A DNA stretch of 60,283 nt, from positions 1-60,283 of the forward strand of contig NZ_BCTC01000034.1 of the NCBI RefSeq assembly GCF_001571085.1, written 5' to 3'. Below, piece after piece: positions 54,987 to 60,283 of this stretch (position 1 is the stretch's first letter; the number at the start of each line of letters is the position of its first letter). A program made the position numbers and the translations under genes. The notes under the pieces are model-generated. The model was not told where the DNA came from and did no database searches. It saw only the letters and a program-made list of their open reading frames with translations. This DNA comes from Azohydromonas lata NBRC 102462 (GTDB taxonomy: Bacteria > Pseudomonadota > Gammaproteobacteria > Burkholderiales > Burkholderiaceae_C).

Positions 54987-55826
54987 ATGGCAAAGATCAT
55001 CGGCGGCATCACCACCTCGCACGTCCCGGCCATAGGCCGCGCCATCGCCAAGGGCCTGCAGCAGGACCCGTACTGGAAGCCCTTCTTCGACGGCTTCCTG
55101 CCCATCCACCGGTGGCTCAAGGAGGCCAGGCCCGACGTCGTGGTGCTGCTCTACAACGACCACGGGCTGAACTTCTTCCTGGACAAGATGCCGACCTTCT
55201 CCGTCGGCGCCGCCTCCGAGTACCGCAACGCCGACGAAGGCTGGGGCATCCCCACCGTGCCGCCCTTCAAGGGCGACCCGGCGCTGTCGTGGCAGCTCAT
55301 CGAATCGCTGGTGGGCGAGGAGTTCGACCTGACCACCTGCCAGGAAATGAAGGTGGACCACGCCTTCACGCTGCCCATGGCGCTGCTGTGGCCGGACCAG
55401 AACTGGCCCGTGCGCGTCATCCCCGTGTGCATCAACACCGTGCAGGACCCGCTGCCCAGCGCGCGGCGCTGCTGGAAGCTGGGCGAGGCCATCGGCCGCG
55501 CCGTGGCGCAGTGGTCCACGGACGACCGCGTGCTCATCCTGGGCACGGGCGGGCTGTCGCACCAGTTGGACGGCGAGCGCGCCGGCTTCATCAACAAGGA
55601 ATTCGACCTGCGCTTCATGGACAGCATGGTCAGCGACCCGCAGTGGGCCACGCAGTTCACGACGCGCGAGCTGGTCGAGCTGGCGGGCACGCAGGGCGTG
55701 GAGCTGCTGATGTGGCTGTCCACCCGCGCCGCCCTGGGCGACAAGGCCGTGGCGCTGCACCGCAACTACCACATCCCCATCTCCAACACCGCCTCCGGCT
55801 TGATGCTGCTGGAGCCGGTGGCTTGA
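54987..55826 (+). CDS. Second extradiol dioxygenase beta subunit (LigB-like; protocatechuate or gallate type)
   Basis: This is the 279-residue catalytic subunit of a type II extradiol dioxygenase. The active-site residues are kept: His12 (TTSHVPAIG), His59 (YNDHG), His192 (GGLSHQL) and Glu239 (GVELLMW). It is clearly diverged from the operon LigB, for example in the region 60-130, so substrate preference may differ (gallate, 3-O-methylgallate or another catechol acid). Separate alpha and beta genes argue against a fused DesZ/GalA-type enzyme. There are no further pathway genes next to it; products would enter the main operon's pathway. A strong terminator follows. Confidence 0.92.
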   Translation: MAKIIGGITTSHVPAIGRAIAKGLQQDPYWKPFFDGFLPIHRWLKEARPDVVVLLYNDHGLNFFLDKMPTFSVGAASEYRNADEGWGIPTVPPFKGDPALSWQLIESLVGEEFDLTTCQEMKVDHAFTLPMALLWPDQNWPVRVIPVCINTVQDPLPSARRCWKLGEAIGRAVAQWSTDDRVLILGTGGLSHQLDGERAGFINKEFDLRFMDSMVSDPQWATQFTTRELVELAGTQGVELLMWLSTRAALGDKAVALHRNYHIPISNTASGLMLLEPVA

Positions 55827-55866
55827 GTCGCCGGGTGGATTGACCCACTGTGTGGACCACCCTTTG

Positions 55867-55892
55867 GCCGCTGCTCACGCAGCGGCTTTTTT
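55867..55892 (+). terminator. Rho-independent terminator after the second ligAB
   Basis: A perfect 8-bp stem (GCCGCTGC with GCAGCGGC, TCAC loop) is followed by six T residues, 41 bases past the dioxygenase stop. It ends at the last base of the convergent flavoprotein gene. Confidence 0.9.
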
Positions 55893-57337
55893 CATGCCGG
55901 CACCACATGCCCCGGCGGCAGCCGCCGCAGCAGCGCCATCACCCCCGTGGTGTCCGGCACCGGCAGCGCCAGTTGCAAGGGCCGGCCCAGCTCGCCGGCC
56001 ACGGCCTCGGCCGCCAGCGCCGCCGAGCGCGCGGCGCTCTCCATGGAGCAGGGCAAGGCCGTGCGCGTCCAGTCCCCGGCCAGCCACAGCCCCTTGAAAG
56101 GCGTTTCGGCCGGCAGCCGCGCGCGTTCCGTGCCCGGCGTGGGGCAGGGCACGGCCATGGGAATGCGGTGCACCCGCGCGTGCAGCAGCTTGGCCTGGCC
56201 CGCCAGCGGGCTGAAGTCCGCCACCTCCTGCAGCGTGCGCTGTATGAGCTGCTCGTCGCTCCAGTCCCGCGCCAGGCGCACGTGGATGGCGTTGGCCGCG
56301 ATCAGCGTGCCGTGCGTGTGCGGCCGGATGTTGGAGAGCACGTAGAAGTCGGTGTTCAGGTCGCGCGTGGCCCAGGCGCGGGCCCAGAAGCGCGCGCGCG
56401 TCACCGGCCGGTCCAGCCACAAGTAGGTGCTCACGTAGGGCGAGGGCTCGAACAGGTGCGCCGCGTGCGAGGCCGCGGGCCAGGGCGCGGTGAGGAAATC
56501 GTCGCGCAGCGCCTGCGGCGGCAGCGCCAGCACGGCGGCCGGCGCGCGCAGCAGGCTGCCGTCCTCCAGCTCCAGCGCGCGAAAGCGCCTGTCCTGCACG
56601 TGCACCCGCGCCACCGGCGTGCGCAGCAGCACGCGCCCGCCCGCGGCCTCGATGCGCGCGCGGCAGCCCGGCGCGTACAGCGCGGCCAGCGGCACCTTGG
56701 GGAAGCCGAAGCAGTAGCCGCTGCGCCCCTGCATCACCCGGTACACGCGCATCAGCGCCGCGGCCGAGCAGTGCTGCAGCGGCACGTTGAGCAGCGCCAT
56801 GGTGGCCGAGGTCCAGAACCACTCGATGCTGCGCTCGCTCACGCCCAGCAGGCGCAGCCAGCGCAGCGCGTCCATGCCGTCCAGCGCCAGCGTGGCTTCC
56901 TCGGTCAGCCGCGCGGCGTGCCAGGCCACGTTCAGGTTGGAGAGCAGGTCGCGCACGCCCATGCAGCGCAGCGCGGCGGGGAGGGCCTTCAAGCCGTGCA
57001 GCGGTGGCGGCAGCCGCGAGTTGCGCACGGGCAGCCGCCGCCCGGCATCCAGCAGCGTGATCAGCGGCTGCTGCTGCCAGTGCACCTGCTCTTGCGTGCC
57101 CAGGCGGCGCAGCAGCGCGCGGAAGTTGCGGTACTCGCTCAGCACCACGTGGGGGCCGATGTCCACCACGTCGCCGGTCACGAGGTCGGGCCAGCTTGCC
57201 GCCCGCCCGCCGGGCAGGGCGTCGCGCTCCAGCACCCAGACCTTGAAACCCGCGTCCGCCAGTGCCGCGCCGCAGGCCAGGCCGGCCACGCCGGCGCCGG
57301 CGATCAGCACGTCGGCGTCGTGCGCGTCGGTGGCCAA
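55892..57337 (-). CDS. HpnE-like FAD-dependent oxidoreductase (phytoene-desaturase/amine-oxidase fold)
   Basis: This is a 481-residue flavoprotein. The N-terminal FAD motif is DVLIAGAGVAGLACGAALADAGFKVWVLERDALPGGRAASW; the C-terminal FAD contact is GLWLAGDWTRTALPCSMESAARSAALAAEAV. Both fit HpnE-type hydroxysqualene dehydroxylases and carotenoid desaturase relatives. However, hpnC, hpnD or crt genes are absent, so the substrate is open. It diverges from the acetoacetate-decarboxylase-like gene with 247 bases between, and similar redox/ADC/GH1 grouping suggests a common small-molecule pathway; that is inference. Confidence 0.82.
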   Translation of the reverse strand: MATDAHDADVLIAGAGVAGLACGAALADAGFKVWVLERDALPGGRAASWPDLVTGDVVDIGPHVVLSEYRNFRALLRRLGTQEQVHWQQQPLITLLDAGRRLPVRNSRLPPPLHGLKALPAALRCMGVRDLLSNLNVAWHAARLTEEATLALDGMDALRWLRLLGVSERSIEWFWTSATMALLNVPLQHCSAAALMRVYRVMQGRSGYCFGFPKVPLAALYAPGCRARIEAAGGRVLLRTPVARVHVQDRRFRALELEDGSLLRAPAAVLALPPQALRDDFLTAPWPAASHAAHLFEPSPYVSTYLWLDRPVTRARFWARAWATRDLNTDFYVLSNIRPHTHGTLIAANAIHVRLARDWSDEQLIQRTLQEVADFSPLAGQAKLLHARVHRIPMAVPCPTPGTERARLPAETPFKGLWLAGDWTRTALPCSMESAARSAALAAEAVAGELGRPLQLALPVPDTTGVMALLRRLPPGHVVPA

Positions 57338-57584
57338 GGCGGGCTTTCCAGGTCAGGCAGGGGCAACGGCACGGGCCACGAGGGCACCGGGTCGGCGGGT
57401 CGCTTTCTTATGCGTTTTTTGCAGTGGCGGCGCATGCGGGCGGCAGGAATGGGAGGTTGCAAGGCAGCGCGGCGCGGGCCGCCCGGGGGAAGCCGCAGTT
57501 CGCGAGGGGCCGGATGGCAACCCATGTTCCCAGCGCACCGCCGCTTCCCAAGCCTTGGGCTTGCCCTCTGCTGCAAGGCCATCC

Positions 57585-58346
57585 ATGGCTTTTCTCGACG
57601 TGCCCCGCCACCCCTGCGCCGCGCTGGACGGTGTGCCGGTGCCGCTGCAACTGAAATCGCTGTCGGCCATGGCCGCCGTGTACGGTGCCGACCTGCACGC
57701 GCTGCGCGCGCAACTGCCCGCGGCCATGGCGAGCGTGCTGCAGCCGCTGGCCTGGCGCCCGGGGCGGGGGCTGCTGGGGCTGATCGCCGTGCGCTATTTC
57801 GAGGGCGACCTGGGCGCCTACGACGAGCTGGCCGTGGCGATTCCCGTGGGCCGCGGCGCCATGCCGCGCCTGCAGGCGCTGGGCAACCTGTTTCACCGGC
57901 GCTTCGAAGCCTTCATTGCGCACATGCCCGTGACCACGCCGCGCGCCCGTGACGGGGGCACGCGGCTGGCGGGGTTCCCAAAGTGGGTGGCCGACCTGCG
58001 CTGCAACGAGGGCGGCGGTTGGCAGCGCTGCGCGCTGCACGAGGGCGGCGCGGCGCCGTCCGTCACGCTGGCCTGCCGCGCGGCCCCAGGCCACGGGCCG
58101 GCGCGCGAGCTTTCGCTGCTGTCGCACACGCTGCTGGACGGCGTGCCGGTGGTGAGTGAGTTGCGGCTGCGCCAGCAGCGTTGGGCCGAGCACCCGGGCG
58201 GCGACGGCGCCGTGCTCACCTTGGGCGAGGGCGCGCTCGCCGAGGCGCTGCGCCCGCTGGACATCAGCCAGCGGCCACTGTGGAGCCAAGTGGTGCCGCA
58301 GGCGCAGGCGCTGCTGTATGCGCCGCGGCGGCTGGGGGCGGATTGA
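57585..58346 (+). CDS. Acetoacetate decarboxylase-like (ADC superfamily) protein
   Basis: This is a 253-residue soluble protein of the acetoacetate decarboxylase superfamily. It has GLLGLIAVRYFEGDLGAYDELAVAIPVGRG, a segment about HMPVTTPRARDGGTRLAGFPKWVADL where ADC proteins carry the active-site region (GFPKW is typical), and the later LLSHTLLDGVPVVSELRLRQQRW. A catalytic Lys would be the one in GFPKW; superfamily members outside true ADC often do other aldol or decarboxylation chemistry. ATG 57585 starts the protein. The GH1-like gene follows after 61 bases, so they may be co-transcribed. Confidence 0.8.
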   Translation: MAFLDVPRHPCAALDGVPVPLQLKSLSAMAAVYGADLHALRAQLPAAMASVLQPLAWRPGRGLLGLIAVRYFEGDLGAYDELAVAIPVGRGAMPRLQALGNLFHRRFEAFIAHMPVTTPRARDGGTRLAGFPKWVADLRCNEGGGWQRCALHEGGAAPSVTLACRAAPGHGPARELSLLSHTLLDGVPVVSELRLRQQRWAEHPGGDGAVLTLGEGALAEALRPLDISQRPLWSQVVPQAQALLYAPRRLGAD

Positions 58347-58407
58347 CGCGTGCCGGGCGCACGTCTTGCCGCCGCAGCGTCCAACCCCGCTTTCGCAAGG
58401 CCCCGCC

Positions 58408-59658
58408 ATGACGCAGCGTGCCGGCATCTTCCCCACCTTCTTCCTCTCCGGCTTCGAGTGCTCGACCTTCCTGTGGAAGGACCGCGGGCGGCGCAACCTC
58501 GTGGCCGAGACGCAGCACGACCGCTTCGCGCACGCCGACTACGCCTTCCTGCACGACGTGGGCATCGCCGTGGCGCGCGAGGGCATCCCTTGGCCGCTGG
58601 TGGACCGCGGGGAAGGCCGGTACGACTTCTCCTGCCTGGCGCCCCTGATCGAAGCCATGAACGCCGCGCAGGTGCTGCCGGTGTGGGACCTCTGCCACTA
58701 CGGCTACCCGGATGGGCTGGACCCCTTCATGCCGGATTTCAAGCGGCGCTTTGCCGCCTACTGCCGCGCCGCGGCCGAGCACGTCACGGCGCGCGTGCGC
58801 GGCCCGCACTGCTTCACGCCCATCAACGAGATCACCTTCTGGGGCTTCGCCGGCGGCGAGTGGGGCTGGATGGGGCCCTTCGGCAAGAGCCGCGAGGGCC
58901 GCTACGCGCTGCGCAACACGCTTTGCGCTGCGGCCGTGGCCGGCGTGAAGGCGATCCGCGGGGTGGACCCCAAGGCGCGCATGCTGCACGTGGAGCCGCT
59001 CATCCACGTCGTGGCGCCGCGCGACCGGCCGGACCTGGCCGACGCCGCCCGCCGCGAGTGCGAGGACGACGCCTGCCACGCCTGGGACGTGCTCGCCGGC
59101 CGGCTCTGCCCCGAGCTGGGCGGCGCGCCGGACGTCCTGGACATCGTCGGCTGCAATTGCTACTCCTTCGGCCAGATGGAGTACCGCGAGCACGGCCCGC
59201 ACCAGGCGCTGGCGCCGGACGACGAGCGCATCGTCCCGCTGTGCGAGTTGCTGCAGGGCATCTGGCGCCGCTACGGGCGGCCCATGGTCATCTCGGAGAC
59301 CAGCGGCCTGGGACGCGGCCGCAAGGACTGGCTGTGCGACGTGATGCAGGAGTCGCTGGCCGCCGTGGACCGCGGCATCGATCTGCACGGCGTGTGCCTC
59401 TTTCCAGCCGTGGACATGCCGGACTGGCACACGGGGCAGTGGCTGCACAACGGCCTGTGCGACCTGCAGCCCCAGGCCGACGGTGCGCTGCGCCGCGTGC
59501 CGGATGCCGACTACGTCGAGGAGCTGCACCGCTGGCAGCGGCTGCTCAACCGCGTGACGGTGCTGGACGAGGACCCGTTCAGCGATCCGGTGGACTTGAA
59601 CGACGTCATCCAGGCGGCGCACCGGCTGAAGATGCAGCCGGACCGGGACTGGGCCTGA
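58408..59658 (+). CDS. GH1-like glycoside hydrolase family protein
   Basis: This is a 416-residue TIM-barrel protein of the beta-glucosidase type. The acid/base Glu is in CFTPINEITFWGF, the nucleophile-type Glu in PMVISETSGLGRG. WDLCHYGYPDGLDPFMPDFKRRFAAYCRAAAEHV also follows the GH1 plan. It has no signal peptide, so it acts in the cytosol. It is shorter than classical GH1 enzymes (about 450), and is a divergent member whose substrate cannot be predicted. Its last 53 bases overlap the convergent sigma factor gene. Confidence 0.82.
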   Translation: MTQRAGIFPTFFLSGFECSTFLWKDRGRRNLVAETQHDRFAHADYAFLHDVGIAVAREGIPWPLVDRGEGRYDFSCLAPLIEAMNAAQVLPVWDLCHYGYPDGLDPFMPDFKRRFAAYCRAAAEHVTARVRGPHCFTPINEITFWGFAGGEWGWMGPFGKSREGRYALRNTLCAAAVAGVKAIRGVDPKARMLHVEPLIHVVAPRDRPDLADAARRECEDDACHAWDVLAGRLCPELGGAPDVLDIVGCNCYSFGQMEYREHGPHQALAPDDERIVPLCELLQGIWRRYGRPMVISETSGLGRGRKDWLCDVMQESLAAVDRGIDLHGVCLFPAVDMPDWHTGQWLHNGLCDLQPQADGALRRVPDADYVEELHRWQRLLNRVTVLDEDPFSDPVDLNDVIQAAHRLKMQPDRDWA

Positions 59659-60283
59659 GCGCCGCCGCCTGCGCGTGCGGGCCGCCCGCCGGGGCCGCCA
59701 GACGTGCCAGCACGCGCGCCACGATGCGGTCGCAGCGCGCCCCAGCAAAGCCGAACAGGTCGCGCTCGGCCAGGTCGATCTCCCGCGCCAGTGCCTCGCG
59801 CAGCAGGCCGCGCGCACGGAACTGCCGCGTGCGCACGGTGGCCTCGGGGATGCCCAGGCACTGCGCCGTTTCCTCCACGCTGAGCTCCTCCACGCAGCGC
59901 AGGACGAAGACGGTGCGCAGCGCCGCGGGCAGCGCGTCGAGCCGGCGTTCCAGCAACGCGCGCATCTCGCCGCGGGCGGCGGCGTGCTCGGGGCCCTCGG
60001 TGCCGGTGCCGGGCACGGCGGCGGCCTCGTCGGCGTGCTCGCTCAGGGGCAGCAGGGGCACGACGTTGTCGCGGCGCGCCTGGCGGCGCTGGCGGTCTCG
60101 GCAGGCATTGAGCAGCAGCCGCGTGAGCCAGGTCGCCAGGCTGCTCTCCCAGCGGAACTGGCCCAGGTGGCGATAGGCCGCCAGATAGGCCTCCTGCAGC
60201 GCGTCCTCGGCCTCCGCGTCGTCGCGCAGCGTGGCGCGGGCCAGCCGGTACAGACGCCGGTTGTGGCGGCGCATGAGCGGCTC
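59606..60283 (-). CDS. ECF-type RNA polymerase sigma factor, 5' end outside the window
   Basis: About 225 codons of an ECF sigma factor are present. Region 2 has HNRRLYRLARATLRDDAEAEDALQEAYLAAYRHLGQFRWESSLATWLTRLLLNACRD. Region 4 has LDALPAALRTVFVLRCVEELSVEETAQCLGIPEATVRTRQFRARGLLREAL. The frame stays open to the right edge (EPLMRRHN), so the true start is beyond base 60283; the ATG at 60274 is internal to region 2. The tail after region 4 is an extra 55 residues of Ala/Pro-rich sequence. Any anti-sigma gene must lie outside this window, because downstream is the convergent GH1-like gene. Confidence 0.9.
   Translation of the reverse strand, partial: EPLMRRHNRRLYRLARATLRDDAEAEDALQEAYLAAYRHLGQFRWESSLATWLTRLLLNACRDRQRRQARRDNVVPLLPLSEHADEAAAVPGTGTEGPEHAAARGEMRALLERRLDALPAALRTVFVLRCVEELSVEETAQCLGIPEATVRTRQFRARGLLREALAREIDLAERDLFGFAGARCDRIVARVLARLAAPAGGPHAQAAALRPSPGPAASSAGAPPG

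Overview
The window is GC-rich DNA of a betaproteobacterium, most likely a Comamonadaceae member (Burkholderiales). Evidence is the protocatechuate 4,5-cleavage operon with Comamonas pmd-like gene order, many Bug/TctC-, LysR- and MarR-type genes, a PEP-CTERM protein, and codon use strongly biased to G/C at third positions. No rRNA or tRNA gene was seen. Both ends cut genes: a lipoprotein on the left and an ECF sigma factor on the right.

Layout. 0-8.4 kb: start of a lipoprotein gene, an RlpA-like gene, then a signalling block (a receptor with PAS domains but no output, a MASE3-type hybrid kinase, a REC-AraC regulator and a REC-HPt protein). 8.4-21.7 kb: mixed housekeeping and accessory genes (YbhB, MarR, YitT, methyltransferase, PPK2, repeat-rich PEP-CTERM protein, shikimate kinase, phenylalanine hydroxylation operon phhB-phhA-SDR with a divergent Lrp regulator, an orphan Bug protein, a Crp/Fnr regulator and hemN). 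21.7-28.5 kb: a complete plasmid- or chromid-type replicon core. It has a tyrosine recombinase with a core-site-like dyad in front of it, two identical palindromic parS candidates, parB, parA, an iteron origin and a Rep_3-type initiator gene. 28.5-30 kb: an FGGY kinase and a tiny lipoprotein. 30.2-39.9 kb: LysR regulator, aromatic-acid transporter and the protocatechuate 4,5-cleavage operon (ligJ, ligK, an unassigned NAD-dependent dehydrogenase, ligI, ligA, ligB, ligC, aldo/keto reductase). 39.9-44.3 kb: formimidoylglutamate deiminase, a DUF2189 membrane protein, and a lipoprotein and long intergenic region of visibly lower GC. 44.3-49.8 kb: two tandem hybrid histidine kinases. 49.8-53.6 kb: secreted protein, CynX-type transporter, L,D-transpeptidase and M23 peptidase. 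53.5-55.8 kb: a second, divergently controlled ligA-ligB pair. 55.9 kb to the end: HpnE-like flavoprotein, acetoacetate-decarboxylase-like protein, GH1-like protein and sigma factor.

How it fits together. The replicon core means this DNA is either a secondary replicon (chromid or megaplasmid) carrying metabolic genes, or a chromosome with an integrated plasmid; the window alone cannot decide. Protocatechuate is opened by LigAB, oxidised by LigC, hydrolysed by LigI, hydrated by LigJ and split by LigK to pyruvate and oxaloacetate. One-mismatch Fnr-type boxes lie before both ring-cleavage transcription units, and a Crp/Fnr gene with the E-SR recognition signature is nearby. This suggests, but does not prove, redox control of the oxygen-consuming pathway.
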